12,658 bases of DNA, taken from Verrucomicrobiales bacterium (GTDB lineage Bacteria; Verrucomicrobiota; Verrucomicrobiia; Verrucomicrobiales; DEV007). The DNA is taken from NCBI GenBank assembly GCA_022424805.1, contig JAKMGR010000212.1, forward strand, positions 1 to 12,658, read 5' to 3'. The notes under the pieces were generated by a model. That model was not told the DNA's origin, did not search any database, and saw only the letters and a list, made by a program, of their open reading frames with translations. The position numbers and the translations under genes were made by a program. Shown here piece after piece: positions 1-6,898 of this stretch (positions are counted from its first letter, which is position 1; each line of letters opens with the position of its first letter).

Positions 1-1
1 C

Positions 2-175
2 GCTCCTTACTACTCCCCGGAGGGATCATGGATCGATCACGTTGGAGACACGACTGTCACCAACGGTGGGAGACAAATCGGGGACAAGCCAGCTACGCTT
101 GAAGTAGAAGTCGAAAACGGCCACCTGGTCTGGTGCGGAATGGAAGGCTTTCAGGAGGCGTCATTACCTGCCTGA
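2..175 (+). CDS. C-terminal fragment of an unrecognised protein (5' truncated by window edge)
   Basis: The frame starting at base 2 is open from the window edge to a TGA at 173-175 and gives 57 residues that read like a genuine folded C-terminus: it begins APYYSPEGSW, has a Gly/Asp/Thr-rich middle, then an alternating stretch LEVEVENGHLVWCGMEGF and ends EASLPA. The other two forward frames are less protein-like. I do not recognise the family from this tail; the alternating hydrophobic/charged pattern suggests beta strands, as at the end of an esterase, phosphatase or beta-sandwich protein, but this is a guess. The stop codon abuts the stop codon of the opposing gene at 176-178, forming the palindrome TGATCA, so there is no spacer between the two convergent genes. 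Confidence 0.6.
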   Translation, partial: APYYSPEGSWIDHVGDTTVTNGGRQIGDKPATLEVEVENGHLVWCGMEGFQEASLPA

Positions 176-673
176 TCAATCCGCCATCTTCTTTTTTAAA
201 TCCCGGTGCAGAATTGCATCAAGCACTCCGTCAACCATTCCCACATGGTCGGAGACGCCCTGCAGTTGCTCCTTCACGTCGACCAGATACTGGGCCGCAG
301 CTTCCAATCGAATCGCGAGAATTTTTGATACATGCAGATTCACTTCCGGATGATCGGCAAGATAAGCTTCGGGATCTTCGGCGACGTTGAACACGCAGTC
401 TTCCAATGCAACGACCGACGCCGTTGTTGGAGCATCCATCAGAAGAGAAATTTCTCCGAACGCGCTGCCCGGAGTTTTCACCAGAGCCAATCGAATTCCG
501 CCGCGAACCACTTCAACCCGACCACTTTTGAGAAAGAAGAGTTTCTTCGGCTGAGTGTTGAACGTGATTATCTCATCGCCAGCTGAAAAACTCGCTTCAG
601 GAAGGAGGGAAATGGAATCAAGAGGGATCACGGATAGCAGTATGCGACGATTCCTTTCTCTGACAAGTGGCAA
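176..673 (-). CDS. Small stand-alone cyclic nucleotide-binding (cNMP/CAP_ED) domain protein
   Basis: A 165-residue soluble protein made almost entirely of one CRP-like beta-roll. The strand pattern FFLKSGRVEVV (about 46-56) is followed by the phosphate-binding-cassette region PGSAFGEISLLMDAPTTASV (about 68-87), and then by a C-terminal helical tail (110-165) containing DHVGMVDGVLDAIL. There is no helix-turn-helix, so it is not a DNA-binding Crp/Fnr regulator; similar stand-alone domains act as sensor or scaffold subunits. The Arg expected after the Pro of the cassette (PR-S-A in cAMP binders) is Thr here (PTTAS), so cAMP binding is doubtful. The start is uncertain: the 165-residue form needs a TTG at 673-671 with no clear Shine-Dalgarno sequence; an alternative GTG lies 14 codons downstream. 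It converges on the preceding fragment with zero spacing. Confidence 0.8.
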   Translation of the reverse strand: MPLVRERNRRILLSVIPLDSISLLPEASFSAGDEIITFNTQPKKLFFLKSGRVEVVRGGIRLALVKTPGSAFGEISLLMDAPTTASVVALEDCVFNVAEDPEAYLADHPEVNLHVSKILAIRLEAAAQYLVDVKEQLQGVSDHVGMVDGVLDAILHRDLKKKMAD

Positions 674-899
674 TCACTTAGGTGATACCGGAATGAATTG
701 GATTGAAAGGAATTTGCTTTTTCAAGGAGTTTTTATCGGTGCGTCGGTCATACCGGGATTGAGGGGGTGCAGCGTCTACGTGAAGGAACTGGACCGAGGT
801 GAACTCTTCGATGCAATGGATGCTCGTCGGACGGTCGCGGCGACTGACAAGATTTTCATGGAGTTCTCGTGCAATGGTCGCCTTATGGGGAAGAATTCG

Positions 900-936
900 A
901 AACCAGCGAAGCACCGACGCTGGACTTCGCCGGTTT
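900..936. repeat. Inverted repeat / hairpin, 11-bp arms with one mismatch
   Basis: Bases 900-911 (AAACCAGCGAAG) are nearly the reverse complement of 925-936 (CTTCGCCGGTTT). The arms pair over five plus six bases with one A/C mismatch between them and a 13-base loop at 912-924. There is no T-run on either side, so this is not a standard intrinsic terminator. It may be a dispersed palindromic repeat or part of a structured RNA. Confidence 0.55.
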
Positions 937-990
937 GGGTGACGGTGAAGTAAGGGACAATCCGAAAAAAGTGAGGAGAACAGGCTTTAT

Positions 991-1021
991 GTAGCGGAAC
1001 TTCGCAAAAGTTCCGACCTAC
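991..1021. repeat. REP-like palindromic element
   Basis: The segment reads GTAG-CGGAACTT-CGCAA-AAGTTCCG-AC-CTAC. An 8-bp perfect stem (995-1002 with 1008-1015) closes a 5-base loop, and the outer GTAG/CTAC (991-994 with 1018-1021) pairs across a 2-base bulge. It lies 44 bases beyond the stop of the giant reverse-strand gene, a usual position for REP-type elements that stabilise or end messages. No clear T-run follows on either strand. It resembles short palindromes I associate with Verrucomicrobia intergenic regions; the copy number in this genome cannot be seen from one window. Confidence 0.55.
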
Positions 1022-1064
1022 GGGTTTTAGGGTCCTGGGGTATATGTCTCAGAAATAGCAGGGC

Positions 1065-4000
1065 TCACCCTTCCACCCTGCGCAACTCAGGTGGATTGCG
1101 ATCCGATTCGATCTTCTCCATGGTTTCCCGAATCAGGCTGATCTGTTTTTGATCAGGATTGTTTTTCGCAAGAAGTTGTTTTTCGATTTCTTTCAATTGG
1201 GGAAGCAGCGGTTTCGCGGCCCCACCGTAGAGCTGCAGAATTTCGAGACACCTAGGGACGCGGTTTCCGCTGCCCCATCGATCGGTGCCTATCACACTGA
1301 CGAAATGGTCGAGACCTTCCTCGTGCTGATTGCGGGCGAGGATCTCCAGTCCACTCAGGCGGATGCCGTCTGCAAACATGATGCCACTTGGGGCGGGTGA
1401 AGAGACTGCTTCGAGGATAGTGGGAAGGAGTGGTTTGATCTCCTCATAGCTGAGATTCTTGTAGACTGTTCCAATGGTCCCGCGCGCACGGCCGTCTTCG
1501 TTGGCTAGTCCGGTGCGGACAGCGGCGAAGAGTGCGTCCCTATCCACACCGTCAAGTGAGCCGCGCAAAAGTCCACCTCTTCGGTCGAAGAGAGCAAAGC
1601 AAAGATAGCGTTGCTGCATGCCTCGCGGATCGTTCTCGGTGTCGTGGTTAGCTAGCATTTCCAGTAAGTCAGGGACTGCCGGCATTGCTTCGGAGCCGAT
1701 CGCGGCGAGTGCTTCGGCAGCTTCGATGCGCAGCCAGAGGTCTTCCGACTGGAGTGTGTTTCGCAATCCCGGAACGGCATCGGCAGCTCGGTTTTTCAGT
1801 TCAGCTATTGCCTGGCAGGCTCCGGTTCGGGCGTGAAGGCTTTCTTCCCTCAGCATCGCAATAAGTTTGCGGGTGGGTGCGCCGTCCCTCTTCCCGAGAG
1901 AAAGGGCAGCGCGCTCCCGAACCACCGGTGACCAACTGCGCAATTTTTCGAGAAGAGTCGCTTCATCGAAATCGGCGTAGGGATCATCCTTTGTTGTGAC
2001 TTTCCAATTTCGACCGTCGTCGATCAGGCTTGCAGCGGTCTTTTTGTCTACCGGTGCAACGACTTCCTGATTTTTTCCCGTCAGGTGAATTTGGCGAAGC
2101 GGCTGGGCATAGGCGAGAAGGTAGGCACCGGTGGTATCCCAGTTGTTGTAGCTGTCGTTTTTCTCCTGCGCCGGTCCCTGGTGTCGATAGGTTCCATCGG
2201 GCCGGCGGGCGAGATCAAAATACCAACCGTAGTCACTCATCCACGCTCCGGTTGCTTCGGGGCCTGACAAAGCCACCGATGGCATTGCCCAGAGAAGATT
2301 GAAAAAATTACCGGTGTGTCCCATTTCCCGCTCATCTCCGTGACAGGCTACTCCCATCCGGGAAAAGTAGGTAGCTGCTTCAGTGTCACTGATCGCATTG
2401 AAGAGCACAGCTGCGGCTCCGTTTTTCCCGTTGTCGTCATGCGTCTGCGTCCAAGGGCGATGGTCACCGTAGGGAATGCTGCCCTTGCCGACGTAGAAGC
2501 GGACGAGGCGGGTGCTTTTCGCAATGGCATCATCGACGGTGGAATCGTCGACGCCAGCTTCACGAGCAAGCACCAGCGAGATCGTCAGGGGAAGGCCGGG
2601 AGCATTCATCATTCCGTAGCCACTGAGAATGCCGTTGTCCTGGACGAAGCGGTGTCCCCACGAACCGACGACGCTCTGGCCGAGGGCAATCTCGCGGGCG
2701 AGGCGTTCGAGGTCGCGAAGGTATTCGGTGTCGCCGGTGGCGATGGTGTATTCAGCAATCAGCATCGTGATCGGTCCGTAGAACCACGAGTGGTAGCTGC
2801 GGCGCTCGGGATCAGTGTAGTTTCGGAATCGCTCCACCTGATCTTTTACGATGGGAAGATAGTCAGGATTGCCACTCGCGAGCAGGGCGAGGGCGTTGTA
2901 AGAGCGGACGATGGGATTTCCGGCTTCTGGATTCTCCTTCATCCACGCTGCGAGAGCCTCGCATCCTTGTTCCAGGATTTTGGTCGACTTCGGGCAACCG
3001 AATGGGGCGGTAGCTGAGTAGGTTCCAAAGGTGGGAAGCTCAATGGCGACGGTTTCGATTTCGCCATCTCGCCAGCGGATCAAGGAAAGGGTTCCCTCAG
3101 TAGCTTCCGCCAGGCCGATGGCCTTTCCTAATTCCGTTCTCGGATCGTAGGAAAACGCCTGATTGCCGGTTCCCAGAATTACGTCGCCCTTTTCCAGTAT
3201 CTCTTCGGCTGGCGATCCCTCTTGAATTTCCGTGATCAATATCTGTCGCGCCTCGCTCGTCGAAAGCTTGTTGCTGTGGATCCAGCCGCGGGCGCCAGTT
3301 GGGCCAAGGTTCCAATCGTGGGGTGCGTTGTCGGGGATCTTTGCGCCCTTGGTGAAATCGGGAATGCCTTCCGGAATGGGTTCGAAGGTCGCGTTGGCGC
3401 TCGCTTGTGGAGTCGACGCGGCTTTCTTTGCCATCCACGCTTTTACGAATCCCTGGTCCTCCGCTGTTAGCATCGCCAGGGGAATGGGAATGACGCGACC
3501 TTTCGCGCGAATGCGGATGACCTGCTTTCCGCCCTGGGTATCCACGGCGACCAATTCGCCATCGAGTTTCTTACCGGTCGAAGCCTGGGTCCAGCTGCGC
3601 GCTGACGTGGTGGAGGGCGTCGCTGGAGAGTTCGCAGCCTGCGCTCCGCCGGAGCCGAGAAGCGCTGCGGCAAAACCCTGACCAATCTGCGCCATGATTT
3701 TTCCTGACCCGAGATAGTGATAGGCCTGGTTGGAAATGCCCTTTTCCATGATCTCGAGCTCTTCCTCCGAGAACTCTGCATCCCGCATTTCCTCGACTAC
3801 AGCCTGCGCGGCGGGACCTTTGAGTTGTTTCTCATTCTGAACCTTCTTAGCTGCCTGTTTCACCTTGTCGTTGCGTTGGGTGAGCGCTTGCAGTTGCTGA
3901 TCCCAATAGTTTTCTGTCAGGACCACTTTCACATTGTCTTGAAATTCCGGCAGCTTGGCCGGCTCAGCCATTGCATCGCGGAAATTCTGATGGGTGGAGA

Positions 4001-4841
4001 CGTAGCGTTGCCGATCCGGCCCATATTCGGATGTTGGACCGCCGACACCCAGGACTCCGATCACGATGGGCATTTCCGGAGCCTCCAATTCCTTTCGCAC
4101 GTCGCGGATCAGGTGAGCAAGTCCATCGCTGTAGGCCTGGTATCCGCCGGGCTGATCGCGATTGGGATATACCCCGCTGTCGACCAGGTCATTCCAGCCC
4201 TGGAACCAGACAAAACCGGCCAGCTCATAGCCATCGGACGAATTGTAGTCTGGCACGACCTGGCCAATGTCGCCGAGCACCTTTTTCACATGCTCGATCA
4301 TGAGACGATAGTAGTGACCGGTCGCTTCCTCTTTTTCCGCTTTGACCTCGTCGATGTTCCTGCCGCGTTTCTTTAGGTTCTCCAGTTGCTGTTCGCTGAA
4401 TTCGTAAGGCCCGGCTGACGGGGATCGAAAATCCGTATGAACGCTTTTTCCGCCCCATGCCGTTTTGATAATCAGGATTGGCTCCTGCAGATGTTTTTCC
4501 ATCGTGGTTCCGAAGGTGAATTCCGGACCGATTTTCCCGTCGTCTGCCCCAAAGCCAGCTGTGAGCTTGCCGTTCTTTTCCAGATCCTGGGAAAGATAGG
4601 AAATCCACACATTTTTGCAGACGCGGGGATCTCCCTTTTCATCCTGCATCTCTGCGAGGAGGGGAGCGGTTTTTGGATCCATCCCGATATGCTTGAAAGT
4701 ATAGAGTCGCGCATGCCCCTGCATATTGGATTGTCCCGCGAGGATGTAGACCTTGAGAGGTTTGGCGTGGGCGTTTTCAAAACAGACAAAAAGAAAGAGC
4801 GTGATGAGACACGCGCTAATTCGTGAAAGAGATAAGTTCAT
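1065..4841 (-). CDS. Secreted multidomain protein: sialate O-acetylesterase-like (SASA) + SHD1 + PDZ-like/DUF6288 + HEAT repeats
   Basis: This 1258-residue protein has a signal peptide (1-26, hydrophobic core CLITLFLFVCF, cleavage after AHA). Residues 28-395 are an SGNH-type carbohydrate esterase of the sialate O-acetylesterase family: nucleophile motif GQSNM (Ser38), oxyanion-type WGG (129-131), WFQGWND (212-218, Asn217) and a likely catalytic His375 in NQAYHYLGSG. A linker rich in Ala/Ser/Thr leads to an SHD1-type domain (about 414-473, with IPIPLAMLTAEDQGF). Residues 495-605 match the start of DUF6288, including a PDZ-like segment (EIQEGSPAEEILEKGDVILG). Residues 610-925 form the helical DUF6288 body rich in Trp, Gly and His. 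Residues 955-1245 are HEAT-like repeats (for example SPVVRERAALSLGKRDG and LWLRIEAAEALAAIGSEA). The likely role is deacetylation of, or binding to, an acetylated polysaccharide outside the cytoplasm; the substrate is unknown. The ATG at 4841 is supported by the signal peptide but has no clear Shine-Dalgarno sequence. The gene is transcribed alone and diverges from the transporter genes. Confidence 0.88.
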   Translation of the reverse strand: MNLSLSRISACLITLFLFVCFENAHAKPLKVYILAGQSNMQGHARLYTFKHIGMDPKTAPLLAEMQDEKGDPRVCKNVWISYLSQDLEKNGKLTAGFGADDGKIGPEFTFGTTMEKHLQEPILIIKTAWGGKSVHTDFRSPSAGPYEFSEQQLENLKKRGRNIDEVKAEKEEATGHYYRLMIEHVKKVLGDIGQVVPDYNSSDGYELAGFVWFQGWNDLVDSGVYPNRDQPGGYQAYSDGLAHLIRDVRKELEAPEMPIVIGVLGVGGPTSEYGPDRQRYVSTHQNFRDAMAEPAKLPEFQDNVKVVLTENYWDQQLQALTQRNDKVKQAAKKVQNEKQLKGPAAQAVVEEMRDAEFSEEELEIMEKGISNQAYHYLGSGKIMAQIGQGFAAALLGSGGAQAANSPATPSTTSARSWTQASTGKKLDGELVAVDTQGGKQVIRIRAKGRVIPIPLAMLTAEDQGFVKAWMAKKAASTPQASANATFEPIPEGIPDFTKGAKIPDNAPHDWNLGPTGARGWIHSNKLSTSEARQILITEIQEGSPAEEILEKGDVILGTGNQAFSYDPRTELGKAIGLAEATEGTLSLIRWRDGEIETVAIELPTFGTYSATAPFGCPKSTKILEQGCEALAAWMKENPEAGNPIVRSYNALALLASGNPDYLPIVKDQVERFRNYTDPERRSYHSWFYGPITMLIAEYTIATGDTEYLRDLERLAREIALGQSVVGSWGHRFVQDNGILSGYGMMNAPGLPLTISLVLAREAGVDDSTVDDAIAKSTRLVRFYVGKGSIPYGDHRPWTQTHDDNGKNGAAAVLFNAISDTEAATYFSRMGVACHGDEREMGHTGNFFNLLWAMPSVALSGPEATGAWMSDYGWYFDLARRPDGTYRHQGPAQEKNDSYNNWDTTGAYLLAYAQPLRQIHLTGKNQEVVAPVDKKTAASLIDDGRNWKVTTKDDPYADFDEATLLEKLRSWSPVVRERAALSLGKRDGAPTRKLIAMLREESLHARTGACQAIAELKNRAADAVPGLRNTLQSEDLWLRIEAAEALAAIGSEAMPAVPDLLEMLANHDTENDPRGMQQRYLCFALFDRRGGLLRGSLDGVDRDALFAAVRTGLANEDGRARGTIGTVYKNLSYEEIKPLLPTILEAVSSPAPSGIMFADGIRLSGLEILARNQHEEGLDHFVSVIGTDRWGSGNRVPRCLEILQLYGGAAKPLLPQLKEIEKQLLAKNNPDQKQISLIRETMEKIESDRNPPELRRVEG

Positions 4842-5005
4842 GAGTTAGGCAAGGTAGTCGGGACAGAATGGGGATTTTGGAGGCGAGGGTCAAGGGTGTC
4901 ACTTACTTCGGATTCCCTTGTGAGGAATCACTTCGGTTGCTCGAATTGTTACGCGAGAATAAGGATTGCAGAAATTTGGCTGCATTCGATATCGTACAGC
5001 AATTC

Positions 5006-5440
5006 ATGGACACATCTACTTGGCTTCCCGGTTTTCTTGGCGGCTGTCTCATTGGCGGAGGCAGCCTGCTCGCACTGATCGTCAGTAGGAAGGTGCCTGG
5101 CGTTTCAGGCGTCTTTGGTCGGCTTTTACTACCGACATGCATTGATCGAACCTGGCGACTTCTTTTTCTTGCTGGCTTGGTAGGGGGAGCAGGATTGCTG
5201 TTCTTCCTGTCGGATGCAGCAGCTACTTATCGCATTCCAGCCGGCCGCAGCTTGTTCGTGTTTGCGATTGCGGGGCTCATCGTTGGTTTTGGAACGCGCC
5301 TTGGAGGCGGTTGCACCAGTGGGCACGGAGTTTGTGGCATGGGGATGGGCGCGAAAGATTCCATCATCGCGACCATGGTCTTCATGGCGGCAGGATTTTT
5401 AACCGTTTTTCTTTTCAATCTGCTCACGGCTGCAGCATGA
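5006..5440 (+). CDS. YeeE/YedE family membrane protein, first half of a split sulfur transporter
   Basis: The 144-residue form starting at ATG 5006 has four predicted membrane segments (about 5-26, 48-67, 82-99, 117-140). It carries the family signature GFGTRLGGGCTSGHGVCGMG (94-113), whose Cys103 and Cys110 are the kind of residue implicated in passing thiosulfate or another reduced sulfur compound through YeeE (TsuA)-type channels. The frame stays open upstream to an ATG at 4868, but those 46 extra residues are charged and do not resemble the family, so 5006 is preferred although no strong ribosome binding site precedes it. The gene overlaps the next one by ATGA, implying translational coupling. 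No rhodanese or metallo-beta-lactamase partner, common beside such pairs, is present, so the exact sulfur substrate is open. Confidence 0.85.
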   Translation: MDTSTWLPGFLGGCLIGGGSLLALIVSRKVPGVSGVFGRLLLPTCIDRTWRLLFLAGLVGGAGLLFFLSDAAATYRIPAGRSLFVFAIAGLIVGFGTRLGGGCTSGHGVCGMGMGAKDSIIATMVFMAAGFLTVFLFNLLTAAA

Positions 5441-5838
5441 GAAACAATCTTTTCATCATACTCGCCGGTGCCCTCTTCGGAGCTGGACTTGCTCTTTCCG
5501 GCATGACTGACCCCACCCGGGTAGTTGGTTTTCTAGATCTGTCAGGATCCTGGGATCCTACGCTCGCTTTCGTGATGGGCGGGGCCCTGCTGGTTTTTGG
5601 TGGCGGTTACAGGTTGCTGCGCAAGAAGTTCAACCTTCCATCCGACTCGGGTGATGGACTCACCAAGCGCATGGTAATGGGTGCTGCTCTCTTCGGCATC
5701 GGCTGGGGGCTGGGTGGTTTTTGCCCTGGGCCTGCGATCGCGAATCTCGGGGCCTTACGCACCGAGGCCCTCATTTTTGTGCCGGCGATGGCTGTTGGAA
5801 TGATCTTCGTCCAGCGGTTGTTTCGGGCTGACAGCTGA
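5437..5838 (+). CDS. DUF6691 / YeeE-YedE family membrane protein, second half of the split transporter
   Basis: A 133-residue membrane protein starting at the ATG that overlaps the TGA of the previous gene (ATGA, 5437-5440). It shows the typical signature of the second half: SGMTDPTRVVGFLDL (21-35), then SWDPTLAFVMGGA, and a late GGFCPGPAIANLG (93-105) whose Cys96 is the counterpart of the cysteines in the first half. Membrane segments fall at about 5-22, 41-60, 78-93 and 110-126. The two products probably assemble into one pseudo-symmetric transporter equivalent to a full-length YeeE. An upstream extension to 5311 lies inside the first gene in another frame and is not real. The TGA at 5836-5838 abuts the stop codon of the opposing ion-channel gene. 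Confidence 0.85.
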   Translation: MRNNLFIILAGALFGAGLALSGMTDPTRVVGFLDLSGSWDPTLAFVMGGALLVFGGGYRLLRKKFNLPSDSGDGLTKRMVMGAALFGIGWGLGGFCPGPAIANLGALRTEALIFVPAMAVGMIFVQRLFRADS

Positions 5839-6669
5839 CTATTTGGAGACGTCTATATTTTTTCTGAGCAGAGCGAGGTCCGCTTCGATTTTGGTAAGCA
5901 ACTCAATCGTCTCCGGATTCGCTTCATCGGGATCCGGCAGGAAGGCGAGTTCCTGCATCGTCGAAACGATGATGCCGATAAACAGGTTCAGAATCGTGAA
6001 TGTCGCGAGGATGATGAAGGGCACGAAGAACGCCCAGGCACGGGGATGTGCTTCCATGACCGGACGGACGATTCCCATGGACCAGCTTTCCAGGGTCATG
6101 ATCTGGAAGAGCGTGTAGAGGCTCTTGCCAACACTCCCGAACCATTCGGGGAAGGTTGCACTGAAAAATCCGACGGCCATAACGGCGGCGGCGTAAAAGA
6201 AAATCGCCATTACGGCGACGACACTTACGAGCCCTGGAATCGCGTGAATGAAAGCAGCAACAACACGACGCAGACTCGGCACCACGGTGAGAACTCGTAG
6301 CACTCGCAAGACTCTAAGCGTTCGCAGGACGGACAGAGCACCGTTTCCTGGGATGAGGGCAATGCCTACGACAATGAAGTCAAAGATATTCCATCCGCTG
6401 CGAAAGAAATGCTGTCGGTAGGCAACGAGCTTGATCGCGATCTCCACAGTGAAAATCACGAGGCAGAGAACATCGATGGAATGAAAGAGCGGATCGTATT
6501 TTTCAAGAATGGTCGGGTCGATATAGATACCGAGAACGACGGCGTTAACGAGAATCGCTATGAGAATGAATCTCTGAACGGATTTCGACTCCACCCATTC
6601 GGCGAGGCGGAGTCTCCATGGAGCGACATCGAGCTGGCTGCGTAAGAGTTCGAGATCGTCTACATTCAT
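5839..6669 (-). CDS. Bacterial voltage-gated sodium channel (BacNav, NavAb/NaChBac type)
   Basis: A 276-residue single-repeat channel subunit that should form a homotetramer in the inner membrane. S1 (about 33-50), S2 (60-83, with Glu76) and S3 (93-107, NIFDFIVVG with Asp97) precede a clear S4 voltage sensor with Arg116, 119, 122 and 125 spaced every third residue (VLRTLRVLRVLRVLTVV). S5 is at 145-168. The pore helix leads into the selectivity filter TLESWSM (192-198), the same seven residues as in NavAb, which predicts sodium selectivity. S6 is at 212-238. The C-terminal tail (about 252-273) has hydrophobic residues in heptad spacing (IELLTKIEADLALL), as in the tetramerising coiled coil of this family. 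The start ATG at 6669 fits the family N-terminus; the upstream side shows no Shine-Dalgarno sequence. Possible roles are flagellar motility, chemotaxis or pH homeostasis; no neighbour settles this. Confidence 0.95.
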   Translation of the reverse strand: MNVDDLELLRSQLDVAPWRLRLAEWVESKSVQRFILIAILVNAVVLGIYIDPTILEKYDPLFHSIDVLCLVIFTVEIAIKLVAYRQHFFRSGWNIFDFIVVGIALIPGNGALSVLRTLRVLRVLRVLTVVPSLRRVVAAFIHAIPGLVSVVAVMAIFFYAAAVMAVGFFSATFPEWFGSVGKSLYTLFQIMTLESWSMGIVRPVMEAHPRAWAFFVPFIILATFTILNLFIGIIVSTMQELAFLPDPDEANPETIELLTKIEADLALLRKNIDVSK

Positions 6670-6759
6670 GAGAAGTGGTTACTGGCTTCTTATCCGGTAT
6701 GCAATTTTTTCTGGTCTTTTTATTCGGATCATGATTCTATTTTTTACTACTCAAACGGG

Positions 6760-6790
6760 AAAGGCGGTGTCGCGAGACGCCGCCTTTTCT
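6760..6790 (+). terminator. Strong intrinsic terminator-like hairpin without an upstream gene on its strand
   Basis: Bases 6760-6771 pair perfectly (one T-G wobble) with 6776-6787 around a GCGA tetraloop: AAAGGCGGTGTC-GCGA-GACGCCGCCTTT. The T-run TTTTCT follows on the forward strand. On the reverse strand the stem is followed by CCCG, so the forward direction is favoured. No forward gene ends here: the nearest forward stop is at 5838 with the reverse-strand channel gene between. It therefore ends either a small RNA starting after about 6670 or a leader of the downstream transpeptidase gene (attenuator). Confidence 0.75.
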
Positions 6791-6898
6791 ATTCGAGGCG
6801 TTCTTGAGTTCGTGTCTTTCAATCTTTCTATGAAGGCCCGAGATTGAATCGTATTGACGATGATAGAAATTCTCCGGTTTTCCCGTATCTTCTTTCCA

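Larger units (their letters stand above)
674..1064. other. Gene-poor spacer of about 390 bp
   Basis: I see no convincing gene here. The longest candidates are an 86-codon forward frame ending at 953 (start ATG near 693) and a 78-codon reverse frame 678-914. Neither has a recognisable domain, signal peptide or ribosome binding site, and they overlap on opposite strands. The stretch does hold two strong inverted repeats, listed separately at 900-936 and 991-1021. It probably contains the promoter of the reverse-strand cyclic-nucleotide-domain gene and the 3' UTR of the giant reverse-strand gene. It could also hold a decayed gene or a non-coding RNA. Confidence 0.5.

Noticed and set aside
678..914. 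78-codon reverse frame in the gene-poor spacer
   Set aside because: No ribosome binding site, domain or signal sequence, and it overlaps an equally weak forward frame; kept only as a note on the spacer.
2316..3017. 233-codon forward open frame
   Set aside because: It is antisense to the DUF6288 part of the giant protein; no independent support.
4868..5005. N-terminal extension of the first transporter gene
   Set aside because: The 46 extra residues are charged, unlike the membrane-starting family N-terminus; the ATG at 5006 directly precedes the first membrane helix.
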